This document shows, piece after piece, positions 1-10,454 of a stretch of DNA of 64,000 bases. Where the stretch lies: contig NC_079489.1 in assembly GCF_020520425.1 (NCBI RefSeq), positions 18,562,001 through 18,626,000 of the forward strand. The letters are read 5' to 3'. Positions within the stretch are counted from its first letter, which is position 1. Each line of letters starts with the position of its first letter. Position numbers and translations under genes: made by a program. The notes under the pieces were generated by a model, which ran no database searches, was not told the DNA's origin, and saw nothing but the letters and a program-made list of their open reading frames with translations. This DNA is from Spinacia oleracea (lineage: Eukaryota > Streptophyta > Magnoliopsida > Caryophyllales > Amaranthaceae).

Positions 1-2937
1 CCTCAAAAGCACTCTGAGTTTGTTCATTCCACAAGAAACTGTTCTTCTTAAGCTGTTCAGTTAGAGGTTTACTGATGAGAGCATAGCTTTTTACAAATTT
101 TCTATAATAACCAGTCAGACCTAGAAATCCTCTAAGTTCTTTGACTGTAGATGGCACTGGCCAGCTACTAACTGCAGCGATCTTCTGTGGGTCTGTTTCC
201 ACTCCATGTTCAGATATAAAGTGGCCCAAATACTCCACTTTTCTGGTAGCAAAAGTGCATTTGATTTCCTTAGCATACATCTGGTTATCCTTCATCAGAT
301 CAAAAACCATGGTAAGGTGCACCCAATGATCCTCTAGAGTTCTACTATACACCAGACTATCATCAAAGAACACTAAGACACACTTTCTAAGGAGAGGTTT
401 AAAAACTTGGTTCATCCAATTCTGAAAAGAAGCAGGAGCATTGGTTAACCCAAAGGGCATAACCAGAAATTCATAGTGTCCAGTGTGAGTTTTAAAGGCT
501 GTTTTGTATACATCATTATCATTGACCCTCATTTGATGATATCCAGCTCTAAGATCAAGCTTACTGAACACCACAACACCTGATAACTCATCTATCAGTT
601 CATCAATCACAGGAATAGGGAATTTATTTTTAATTGTTTTGCTATTCAATTCTCTGTAATCTACACACAACCTCCATGTGCCATCTTTCTTCCCTACCAA
701 CACTACTGGTGATGCAAAAGGACTAGCACTTGGTTGAATAATTCCCCTATCCAACATTTCTTGTACCAACTGTTCTATTACATCCCTTTGCTTAAGAGGG
801 TACCTATATGGTCTGATATTCACAGGGGTGGAACCTGGGTTAAGTGGGATAAAATGATCAAATACCCCCCTTGAAGGAGGCAACACAGTTGGTTCCTCAA
901 AAACCATACTGTAAGTCATTTTGAGTTCTTTCAACTCTTCACACTCCTGTTCTGTCTGCTGTACTTCTGTGGCTAGACAAGTTTGGTCTACCACTTGCAT
1001 TAAGCACAACTATGCAGCTGTACTGAAGAGTTTAGCTGATGGTTCCCCTTCAACTACTTTCAGTTTTCTGGTTGGAACCCCTTTAAGCATTACTTGTTTA
1101 CCATCCAAGCTAAACTCCATTCTCAGCTTATTAAAATCCCAACTGATGGGTCCCAATAAGCTAAGCCACTGAATCCCAAGCACCATATCACAGCTCCCCA
1201 AAGGAATTAGCAACACATCAGTCACAAAACTCATCCCTTGCATTTCCCAAGTGAACCCCTGGCAACTGTGTTGGCAAGCAAGATGGTTTCCATCAGCCAC
1301 AGTTATTGCTTGAGCTGGTATTTTGTCTAATTTACATCCCAATTTTTTGGCAAAGTCCAAATCCACAAAGTTGTGAGTGCTACCTGAATCAATCAGTATT
1401 TGTAGGGGTTTTCCTTTCACCGGACCCCTAACCCTCATAGTACTGAACCCTTGGCTTCCTGCTAATGCACTCACTGATATTTGGGGCTCACTTATCTCCT
1501 TTTCAGTCACCTCTTGATCATCAGAATCACTAAGTTCTTCAATCTGATCACCTGGAATTTCCACAGTGAACAGTTGTGGTTCCCTAAATTGACATTTGTG
1601 GTTTCTGTCATAAGGGGAATCACAGTAGTAACACAGTCCTTTAGCAATTTTTTCTTGTCTTACATCAGCTGGTATATATTTAAAGTTTCTGGTTCTTTGT
1701 TGTGGATATTTTGTGAGGGCTAGGCTTGTGTTTGGCTTATTTGTGGGTGTGGGTAGCAATGGTGGTTTAGTGTTTGGTAAAAGAGGAACAGATTGCAATG
1801 GTTTAGGGTTAAACATTTATGTTTTGTAGGGTTTGTGAGATACAGCTTCTAGATTTTCTTCCTGAAGTCTGGCTAAATCAATAGCTTTAGCAATAGTGGC
1901 TGGTTTGAAGGCTTTTACAAATGGCTTAACAGCAGGTTTCAAACCCCCAATGAAGCTTTCCAGCATGTAAGTATCAGGTAAGACATGATTATTCATCAAC
2001 ATAATAGATCCCAGGTTCTCAAATTCATCTATGTAATCCTCTAGAGTGCTAACTTGCTGCAGTTTATTGAAAGTTTCAACTACATTTAAGGCTGAATTGT
2101 CCCTAAATCTAGCATATAGATCAGCAACAAAGTCATTCCATTCCACCATCATATGCTTCCTAACAGACAAATAGTTCATAACCCACCCCTCAGCCTTTTC
2201 AATCATGTTCAATGATGCTAAATCTACCCTCTGATCCTCAGCAATTTTACACAGATCAAAGTATTTGCAATATTTTTTGGCCCAAATTCTAGGATTGCTT
2301 CCATCAAATTTAGGAAATGATAGCTTAGGGTTCATACCTAGAGTTCTGTGGTTTGCATTTCTGTCATTGTGACTGCCAGTAGATTGTGAATCATTTGCAT
2401 CCTTGAATGATTGCATCACCTTCAAAAGTTCTTCAAACTTTTGATCCATCCTCTTGTTTTGATCCTCGAGTTTTTCATTTTGCTCCTCGATTTTTTTCTC
2501 CAAATTTCTGAGTTGATCCTCCATAGCTTTCCTTCTGGTTGCAGCTGGAGCCAGAATGAAGATAGGATATGATGGAGCTACTGCAGAATTTCAGAGAGCA
2601 GCAGATTGGCTCTGATACCAATGATGTGGGAGCTATCAAACTCACCAACAATGGTGGTCGAAGTTTCCAGAAAAGAGAGAGATGAGAAGAAGAAGAATAG
2701 AAGTTTGGGGAAGAAGTCAGAAGAGAATTGTAGGAGAGGGAAGGAATCTTTGTATTTGATTAATTGTGTTACAAATACAATGTTTTAGCTGCTTAAATAG
2801 CTGGCTGACAGCAACAACGAATAACAGATTCCACTAACAAACAAAAGTTGTTATAACAACTTTTCCCGCCAAAAACAGAATACAACTTATTTGCTTAAAA
2901 CTGCTTAAAAAGGAAACTAAAATAGCATCCCATATCA
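1..2937 (-). mobile_element. Ty3/gypsy LTR retrotransposon, 5' part, cut by window edge
   Basis: Fossil element read on the minus strand and running off the left edge. The parts in order are a 5' LTR (2622-2937), a tRNA-iMet-type primer binding site (2608-2620), a gag region (about 1817-2524) with a coiled-coil start and a gypsy-type capsid segment, and a Cys/His knuckle with an aspartic protease region (about 1010-1816, core LIDSGSTHNFVD). Reverse transcriptase follows from about 900 to 1 (FSKLDLRAGYHQMRVND, then the FDDSLVYS active-site region). The short LTR and this order suggest a small chromovirus-like gypsy element; that placement is inference. It looks broken, with about two breaks visible. 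Age cannot be judged because the second LTR lies outside the window. Confidence 0.85.
2622..2937 (-). repeat. 5' LTR of the gypsy element
   Basis: A 316-bp LTR that on the minus strand begins TGATATGGGA and ends TCCCACATCA, an imperfect inverted pair. It is followed after one base by the primer binding site TGGTATCAGAGCC. The partner LTR is outside the window. Confidence 0.7.
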
Positions 2938-3077
2938 CTCTAAATGGCGGATTATGAAAAATAAATCATGTTTAGGGATATATAGAGTTATACTAACATG
3001 ATTTTTCTTTTGAAGGCAAAGATCAATGCATTTTATTAGTCAATAGACAATTTTCCCGAAAGGACATACAGGGGAAC

Positions 3078-3147
3078 CTCACAACTCACAACTCACAACT
3101 CACAACTCACAACTCACAACTCACAACTCACAACTCACAACTCACAA
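3078..3147. repeat. (CTCACAA)10 minisatellite
   Basis: Ten perfect head-to-tail copies of the heptamer CTCACAA. It lies about 115 bp beyond the stop codon of the first desaturase gene, in or just past its 3' UTR. The rest of 2938-3263 shows no gene. Confidence 0.95.
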
Positions 3148-3263
3148 GGACTATGAATAATCATTGAGATAAACCTATTTTTATTACAAATTTACAATTA
3201 CCATAACGCACTTTATTGCATTTATTTTTACGGTCTATCAAATGGGCCATAAGAACTCAGAAG

Positions 3264-4832
3264 TCAAAGCTTGACTTGCCTATCAAAGATCCAACTCAAA
3301 GAAATAGAACACCCTTCTTTAGCCCTCTTTCGAGTCCTCTCCTCTAGTCTTCTAAACCTTGAAGGTAAATTACACAAATAGTCCTGAGCTTTTCGCCCCT
3401 CTGGCGAGAGCCCAGTGAGCTTCTCAACTGCCCAACGCCTTACCAAAAGCTCCATAATATCAACATAATCAGTTGTTGTATAAATTTGAAGCCGTTGAGC
3501 AACAGCAGAAAAATGATCAAACAGATTGTCATCACGGCCATCATACATTAGGTGAGCTGGCATTGTTATCGTCTTCCTCATCATGTCCGCGAAAGCAAGA
3601 ATGGTTGTATCTGGATCGATTTCAAAGAGCTTTTCCACTATTTTGGCGTACGCTGATTCGTGGCGTTTCTCATCTGCAGCAATAATGCCACAGATTTGCG
3701 CTAGCTTCAGATCACCGTGCTGTTTGGCAAGCCTTGCTGTGTTGCCATGCGAAATGAAGGTCGCCCTTTCTTGAAATGTTGTGTATATGAATCCCATGTA
3801 TGGATTGTTTTCAAGCCCAACATACTGCATATATAATTTACAACAGATATTGAAATCACCATATTACTCAATATTTTCGACTACATTTTAGTGTTCCGAC
3901 TAAGCTTTACGAACATGTTACGACTACTGAACTAGTATATAACTACTAACGAACAACCCTTAACATAGTACTAGTGTACTACGTACGTAGTTACTAACAT
4001 GTTAGGACTATTGCCTATTGGACTAGTATAAGATGTATATATACATAGTAACTACTAACGAACAACCTTTACAGTAACACTTACTAGCATGTTACAACTA
4101 CCGGGCTAGCTAGTACATAACTACTAAGAAACAACTACCAGCTAATATATGTCATATAACTACTAACGAACAACCCTTAACGTAACATTTACTAAAATGT
4201 TACGACTACTGGACTAACTAGGATAACTAATAACAAGCAACTACCAGCTGATATGAGTCGTATAACTACTAACGAACAACCCTTAACGTAACATTTACTA
4301 ACATGTTACGGCTACTGGACTAGTATAGCTAGTTAGCTACTACGTAGTAACATTTACTAACATGTTACAACCATGACACAACCCGCCCAATCCGGATTTA
4401 AACAATTTTGTTTGTTAAAATTGGTAATAAAATCTAATTTTATTGTGTAAATATACATAACCACATTTATGTGAGTAAGTGAATAGCATAAAATTTAAGT
4501 TCATACAAAATTTGTACTCCACATTTTAACGTTTTATTAATCGTCCAAACCCACCTGACCCAAATCAGTTCCTAAAATTCATGTAAACCCACCAAACCCA
4601 TCTGACCCATCGGAATCACATCAGTCGTAACCCACGTACAAAACCCATCTGACCCACTTGACCCGCACAACCCACCTCGACCCACGACCCACGTAACCCA
4701 TGGCCCATCATATATTTTGTCCATTTTTTCCGACACTGCCCACGACTCGGCCCAACCTAGTTTAACTGAGTCGGGTCATGTGTCAATCATCCTCGACCCA
4801 CAACCCACCCAACCTGCCACTTTGGCCATTTC

Positions 4833-4875
<43 letters not shown>

Positions 4876-7800
4876 GTGCGCATGTGATAAAGAGAATAAG
4901 AAGAGAAGGATCAATAATCTCACCATTCCAGCCCCAATCAAATACTGGATTGTTTTCTCGACGACTTTCATGTCAACACGACCAGAGAGATAAAGGTACT
5001 TATTAAGAAGATCACCATGTCTATTTTCTTCAGCAGTCCATGCTCTGGTCCAAGAAGCCCATGGAGATGGACTCGCGCCCGTCTCATCTGAAACTCCATC
5101 AAAACTATTAAGCATTGACTGATAAGTTGGAAGAGCTTCTTCAGTGATCATATCTCCTACCAATACAACATAATAGTCATCTGGAATCTCCTTCGCCCTC
5201 GCTCGAAGCTCTTTGATTTGATCATAAAAATCATCTGAATTATTCGGATCAGGAAGAAAATCTTGAGGCTGCCAACATTTCTCAACAGGCTTTAAATGTG
5301 TCAAAATGTTGTGTTCTGCCCAATTTTCCAAGGATTTGAATATCTCTATCTTTTCAGGGTGCATAGAATGTGTTATTTGATCGATTGTATTTCGTCTAGG
5401 GCTTAAAGATTTCTTCACATTTTCATCTTCTCTACAAAAATAATTAGAGTAAACAACTGTAAGTGACTTAATTGTAAAAGTATGAATGAAATCATGTACC
5501 AAGTATATCACATTAACATTAAATAAAGGTACTCTAAACTATCTTTCACATAAACACTAAGTCAAGGCCATTAATTTAAATCAAAGGTACATACTGTACA
5601 TAGATGGTAGTTCACATATCATCAAATTTTAACTAAAACAATTTTGTAAATAGTGGGTGGGGGTGTTGGGTTGGGGGGGGGGGGGGCATCAAATTTTAAC
5701 TAAAACAATTTTGTAAATAGTGGGTGGGGGTGTTGGGTTGGGGGGGGGGGGGGACAAGAAGCTTCAAAATCAATAACTGTTATTTGGAAATAGTGCAAAT
5801 CACATAGCCGTATAATCGTAAATAAATTGAATTTCAAGTGGGACTAAATTATTCATTTATAACCAATTTTTAAGCTCCAATTTTATTCAGTTCAACTCAG
5901 ATTTTATACATTTTTTTTTCATCTCCATTTTTATTTTCTTACCTATTAATTACGATATTGCTATGTACGGGACTTGCACTCTACATAATAATAGTAACAA
6001 TTATTGATTTTCAATTTTCCCGTGGGTGATCGTGTAACTAGAAAGTATAACTAATAATAGTAGAATATAACTATCTGATCAAAATGAGAGACTATTTGAT
6101 TAAAAAATATAACATTTTGGAAATAAATGGATAAATTATTTTTTACCGCCTAAAAAACTAAAACTTGTATTTTACCACCTAAAAATGAATTAAAACTTTT
6201 TACTACATGAAAATGAAAAAATAGATGAAACTGTTGCATGGGGCCCACTAATTCAATTTACCTCTAATTTTTTTGCACTCCCTATGCAACGTCATGCTAA
6301 ATGGGTAGAATTCTTACAATCTTTCAATTTTGTTGCTAAATACAAAGCTGAAAAGGCTAATATTGTAGCTGATGCATTATCTCGGACACACCTACTGCTT
6401 AATATGGTGGATTCCAAGGTACATGGGTTGATCTTTAACTCCTTCACCCTCATCTCTTTATGCAATTGAATTTTGTCCATTTTGTGAATTAATGGTGGAA
6501 AAATTATGTGAATTCATGGGAAAGAAGGAGTAGAGGAATAGAAAGGAGTGAAATACATGAAATCATGAAAGAAGAGAAAATATCAGAAGTATTACCTTTA
6601 TTGTGACCCCACACATAATGGTTTCATCTATTTTTCTTCAGATGGTAAAAATAAGTTTTAATTTTTTTTAAGGTGGCAAAATACAAGGTTAGTTTTTAGA
6701 TCGTAAAAATAATTTTTCGATTTTTTTAGGTGTTTAACAATATTTTTTCCGACAGAAATTGATCTTATACAAGTAAGTCTTTACAAAAAAAATAGCATTC
6801 CCTCAAAAAAAAAAAAAAAATAGCATTTCGAAAAAGAAAAAAAATAAAAATTATTAGATGTATCCGAATGTACCTTCACCCAAGGGTATTTTTATGCACA
6901 TAGGTAATCCCTCTCACATTTTCTACTCACATATAAAAAAGATAATATGAGTGGGTACACCGTGCATCCGGATACACGGAGATGGTTGTGGCCGGGCCGT
7001 GGGCCTAACCGGGCCGGGCCCACGCCAGACCCACGTTGTTTCGTGCCGTGCCGGGTCGAAAAGTTAAAAACAGGGTCCAGGCCCGGCCCAAGCCCACGTG
7101 CTTTCGTGTCGGGCCGGGCCGGCCCGCCGTACCTAAGGCTAATTTGACTAAATTTAACGTGCTTTGTCGTGCCGGGTCGAGTCGTGTCGTGCCTTGTCGT
7201 GCTTTTTCCAAAAAATTAAGGCTCAGGCCCGGCCCACGGTCCACGACTTCGTGCCCGTGCCGGGCCGTGCTTTTTTCGTGCTCGTGCCGGACGGGGCTTT
7301 TTTCGCGCCGGGTCGGGTCGGACTTCAGGCCGACCCGGCCCACAACCATCTTTAGATACACCTAATATGTTCTAGAAAAAGAATAGTGAGAGGAAGAAGA
7401 ATACATGAGATTGAATTGTACGATCAATTCAAACTACTTCGTATCAGATTTGATTTTTATATTATTATATTATAGATGACGAAATAAATTGGAGTATAAT
7501 ATCTATCCATATGGACCATATCAATATACTGTAATAATGGAAAAGTATAAGGACCAAAGGTAATGATTCTACATTTATAATGAACCATCCGACAGAAGAA
7601 ATGTAACCTCACAAGTCACAACACAATAGTAATGGTGGGTAACCACCTCACTCATGAGAATAAAGTTGGTGTAAACAAGGCTTTACTATGTCGATCAAAT
7701 ATGAAAGAAGCGGGGGATGATACAGATACTCTAGGGATATGTAGGATTCACATACTCTGGTCTTTTATTGGTCCAAATTAACTTAAAAAAATTTCATTTT

Positions 7801-8381
7801 GGAGGAAAAAAGGGTTTTATTTAGGGGTGAGACCAATAATAAACCAATAAAAAAATAGGGTATGTAAGGGCCCACATACCCCGGGGTATGTGTAGCCTTT
7901 GCGAAAAGAAGCTCATAAGCTTTTTTTTTTTGGGCCTTAGTTGGTTTAAGTCATGGAGGGTGACATGAGATCGAATCTCATCTATTCCGTATATTATTTG
8001 TCCTTTGTGACTCTCTTCATACTAATCTAAACAACTAGGCTACAACCAACCCATGGGAAACAAATATACTACATGACAATCTTACCAAATACGGAGTACA
8101 TAAAATTCAATTCATAATAGCAAACCGGAGGGAGTACGTACAACCGATGCTCATGACATGTGATCGGAATTTCGTTAAATACTAGCACGAAGTACATGTA
8201 AAATTGTCAATCTACCAAATACGTACGTACTTAAATTCTTAATGTCAAACTTACGAAATAATTAATAAAAAGACATGTAATGTAAAGTAAAGCAAGAATA
8301 GAATGTAAAGAAATAAATTACTGACCTACGAGAGGAGATGATAGTAGAAGTCATGAAGAACTTAGGAGAGAGAGAAGCCAT
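3264..8381 (-). CDS. Stearoyl-ACP desaturase, copy 1 (3 exons, diverged)
   Basis: Plastid acyl-ACP desaturase, which uses ferredoxin and O2 to introduce the delta-9 double bond into stearoyl-ACP. The exons I read are 8326-8381, 4924-5431 and 3264-3824, all with GT/AG borders and intron phases 2 and 0, giving 374 residues. All di-iron motifs are present: [35 protein letters not shown] and DEKRHE; the protein ends in the family's WIFDRQVKL. The start is the ATG at 8381, opening a short Ser/Thr-rich leader ([18 protein letters not shown]) that is much shorter than in copy 3. Oddities are YVGLENNP at the start of exon 3 where copies 2 and 3 have DPK/RxENNP, AGM for SGM before it, and several changes near the C-terminus ([20 protein letters not shown]). 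Introns are 2.9 and 1.1 kb. It reads as functional, but expression and substrate are unknown. Confidence 0.9.
3895..4375. repeat. Degenerate ~105-109 bp tandem repeat in intron 2 of desaturase copy 1
   Basis: Four to five diverged units. The phrase AACTACTAAC followed by GAACAACC starts at about 3941, 4050, 4158 and 4263. Each unit also carries ACATGTTACGACTACTGGACTAG or a close variant. No coding potential. Confidence 0.8.
4374..4785. repeat. Possible MITE rich in ACCCA/GACCC, in intron 2 of desaturase copy 1
   Basis: A C-rich block in AT-rich intron, bounded by an imperfect inverted pair: TGACACAACCCG on the left, and TGACACATGACCCG read from the right. The inside is repeats of CCCACCTGACCC type. 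I see no clear target duplication. Confidence 0.35.
4832..4880. repeat. (TATGTG)n microsatellite
   Basis: About eight copies of a TATGTG hexamer in intron 2 of desaturase copy 1. It ends only about 45 bp from the exon 2 donor site at 4923. Confidence 0.9.
5620..5753. repeat. Exact 67-bp tandem duplication ending in G14
   Basis: Units 5620-5686 and 5687-5753 look identical base for base, each ending in a run of 14 G. It lies in intron 1 of desaturase copy 1. Perfect identity implies recent duplication or an assembly artefact at the G run. Confidence 0.9.
6133..6717. mobile_element. Long-TIR DNA element carrying a gypsy fragment
   Basis: About 585 bp with imperfect terminal inverted repeats of about 110 bp (6133-6247 and 6605-6717). 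Both arms read AAATTATTTTTAC, then CTTGTATTTT, then ATAGATGAAAC inwards. The TIR length suggests a Mutator-like (MULE) non-autonomous element; no clean target duplication was seen. Its middle holds a gypsy RNase H fragment. It lies in intron 1 of desaturase copy 1. Confidence 0.65.
6284..6420 (+). mobile_element. Ty3/gypsy RNase H remnant
   Basis: The reading [14 protein letters not shown], then [16 protein letters not shown], is the end of the RNase H domain of a Ty3/gypsy pol. It is a fragment of about 140 bp with no LTR or other part nearby, held between the arms of a TIR element. It is a short broken fossil. Confidence 0.8.
6979..7354. mobile_element. GC-rich hAT-like MITE
   Basis: A strikingly GC-rich block (repeats of CCGGGCC and CGTGCCGGG) bounded by AGATGGTTGTGG and its inverse CCACAACCATCT. 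Flanking octamers GATACACG and GATACACC match at 7 of 8 positions, which fits a hAT 8-bp target duplication. Open frames on both strands here come from base composition and are not genes. Confidence 0.5.
7715..7896. repeat. Possible foldback MITE
   Basis: Imperfect inverted arms of about 50 bp: TACTCTAGGGATATGTAGG on the left against TACCCCGGGGTATGTGGG read from the right, both running into TTTTTATTGGT. It lies in intron 1 of desaturase copy 1. No target duplication was identified. Confidence 0.4.
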
Positions 8382-8450
8382 TGTTAAGTTGTTTTACTCT
8401 CTCTACTCTTATGTCGACAACCGGCCTATAGAAACTTTGGGGAGACAAAT

Positions 8451-8483
8451 TTAATATAGGATTCTATTCCTTTATATTGGGCC
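8451..8483 (-). promoter_or_regulatory. Likely core promoter of desaturase copy 1
   Basis: On the minus strand, CCTATATTAA (8460-8451) lies 70-80 bp upstream of the start codon and is the nearest TATA-like box. GGCCCAATATAAA (8483-8471) lies just upstream and includes a GGCCCA element common in plant promoters. No transcription-start evidence is available. Confidence 0.4.
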
Positions 8484-8748
8484 AGAACAACTTGTATATA
8501 TATACTACCATGTATAAAATGTAATTACTTTAGAAACAGTTGTCATACTTGTCATTTCACTTTGAATTAGTATTCTGTGTGTTCAAGTGAAAGCTAAGTT
8601 AGTTGTGGAAAAAAGTGAAAGCTAAGTCATTTTGACAAGTGTGGTACGAACGGGAGTATTCTAATTAACCACGTTACACTAGCTTGGTCTAATACAGTGT
8701 AGAAATGATTTCACCTTTCTATCTTGAGGTTGATGAACCAATATAGAG

Positions 8749-8871
8749 TTGGTTTAAGTGGTAAACAACTTGATGTCGCTCAAGGGAGTCAGGGAGGTCT
8801 CGGGTTCGAGCCTCGTCGTACTCTAGTTGAGAGAGTCGCCCACCATAAGCAAGGTGTATGCGTAAAAAAAA
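8749..8871 (+). mobile_element. tRNA-derived SINE
   Basis: A 123-bp insertion with a pol III-like A box (GAGTTGGTTTAAGTGG) and B box (CGGGTTCGAGCC), ending in an A run. It is flanked by the 9-bp direct repeat AATATAGAG at 8740-8748 and 8872-8880. Head, tail and target duplication all agree, so this is a well-supported SINE. Confidence 0.85.
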
Positions 8872-8934
8872 AATATAGAGCCAAATTAATGTTATGATGT
8901 AATATTCACAAATTTACAGAAAGGTGTAAGCCAG

Positions 8935-9165
8935 GAGTACGTTTATATATGTAAAAGTTATCTATTTTTTAATGATAAAAATTTTCATTTCAATAAAAAA
9001 TATTTCTTCAAAATCACTAATAATGTATAAATTAATCATTTAATCCTTTAAAATGTTTATTTATCAACTTTTTAATTTTATAATATAAAAGTTACAGAAA
9101 AATAGGTTAAAGTTACGAAAAACTGCATAAAAGTTATCTTAATGTACAATAAATTTATTGTTTAC
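8935..9165. repeat. AT-rich MITE, related to the copy near 30.3-30.64 kb
   Basis: Contains TATATATGTAAAAGTTATC, then TCACTAATAATGTATAAATTA, then AATAAATTTATTGT. The same landmarks occur in reverse complement at about 30330-30640. It is a dispersed non-coding repeat, probably a MULE-type MITE; boundaries are approximate. Confidence 0.5.
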
Positions 9166-9289
9166 CTTGTGCGCGCAAGACCTTTTGTGTAATATTTTAT
9201 GTGGGTTGGTTTAAAAAAAATGAATTAAAAGGTTTGATAGACATAAAAGCAGGAATTGAACTCAGGTGTCATAACAAAGGTATACATAC

Positions 9290-9845
9290 TAGAGCTGGCA
9301 AAAATTGACCCAACCCACCAACCCAACCCGAACCCAACCCAATAATAAAGGGTTGGGTCAAGATTTTCAACCCGTTTAATTAAATGGGTCAACCCAACCC
9401 AACCCGTTTAATTAAATGGGTTGGGTCAGGTTGAAATTTTCAACCCGAAAACAACCCGTCTAACCCGTTTAAGTGCAAGCAAGTATGTAATATATATATG
9501 TATAATGTGATTTGAAAGATTTTATTTCTCATTTTCCCTTCAACATTGAATAATTATTTGACGTTTTGATTCATGTCAAATACATATTGAAAAATTACTT
9601 TTTGCAATGAGATATGCCATAACAAAATCACCTCGCAATTCTATAGTCAAATCAATTTACAATTAAAAGTGGGAAAAAAAAATTAAACGGGTCAACTTCA
9701 GGTCAACCCGTTTATAGTTGGGTTGGGTTGGGTTGAAAATCTCAACCCGTTTAATTAAACAGGTCGGGTTGGGTTGGGAAAATCTCAACCCGTTTATAAA
9801 TGGGTCGACCTGATTTCGACCCAACCCAACCCATTGCCAGCTCTA
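9290..9845. mobile_element. hAT-type MITE (TIR TAGAGCTGGCAA)
   Basis: A 556-bp element with perfect terminal inverted repeats TAGAGCTGGCAA / TTGCCAGCTCTA. A perfect 8-bp target duplication ATACATAC lies at 9282-9289 and 9846-9853. Subterminal regions are packed with CCCAACCC and CCCGTTTAATTAAA in both orientations. It is non-autonomous and has no transposase. Confidence 0.9.
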
Positions 9846-10028
9846 ATACATACCTTCTTACCAACTAGGATACGTGCATTTATTATTTTAACTAAGAAGC
9901 TGAAAATATATCTGTGTAACATTAATGAGGTTCAACTAAATTCTTTTGGGGTCCCAAAATTTTGTAAGCCGGTGCTATAGATCCGGTTGGATCGCACCAA
10001 AGCCGGGCCTGGATCCCCTTCATCCTCA

Positions 10029-10209
10029 AGTTAATTCCCTTCCTTCAGATTTAATCCGACAAGATTTCGATCCAGTAGGACCCTAGATGTGGCCCATGGG
10101 CACCTAACTCGGTAAAAAATCTAAAGTTTTAGTTTAATTCCCTTCCTTCAGATTTAATCTAATAGGATTTGGATCTCGATCCAGTAGGGCCCTATATATG
10201 CCCCATGGG
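10029..10209. repeat. ~102-bp tandem duplication, second unit split by the hAT element
   Basis: Unit A (10029-10130) and unit B (from 10131) share CCCTTCCTTCAGATTTAAT, then CGATCCAGTAGG and CCCATGGG. Unit B breaks at CCCATGGG where the 3.65-kb element enters and resumes at 13872 with TACCTAATTCGGTGAAAA. The matching stretch in unit A (CACCTAACTCGGTAAAAA) is uninterrupted. Confidence 0.85.
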
Positions 10210-10454
10210 TAGGGGTGTTCAAAAATACCCGATTCGTATTATTCGACCCGGTGACCCGGTACAAATAAAGCGGATAATTTGCTGTTTTTTGTAAAATAAA
10301 TGGGCCGGGTACCCGACCCGGTAAATATTCCGGGTACCGGGTCGGGGCATGGGCCGCGCTTTTAATTAAATGGGTATCCGAATACCCGTTAAAAAAATAT
10401 ATATTAAAAAAAAAAAAAATTATGCGTGTTTAATTGTTTATGCCTGGGAAAGTT

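Noticed and set aside
6947-7365. Overlapping open frames on both strands, Arg/Pro/Gly-rich
   Set aside because: They come from the GC-rich repeat composition of a MITE; no domain and no codon pattern.
7921-7995. tRNA-like stretch TTAGTTGGTTTAAG with GATCGAATCTCA
   Set aside because: Weak A and B boxes, no foldable tRNA, no poly-A with target duplication found; possibly a decayed SINE.
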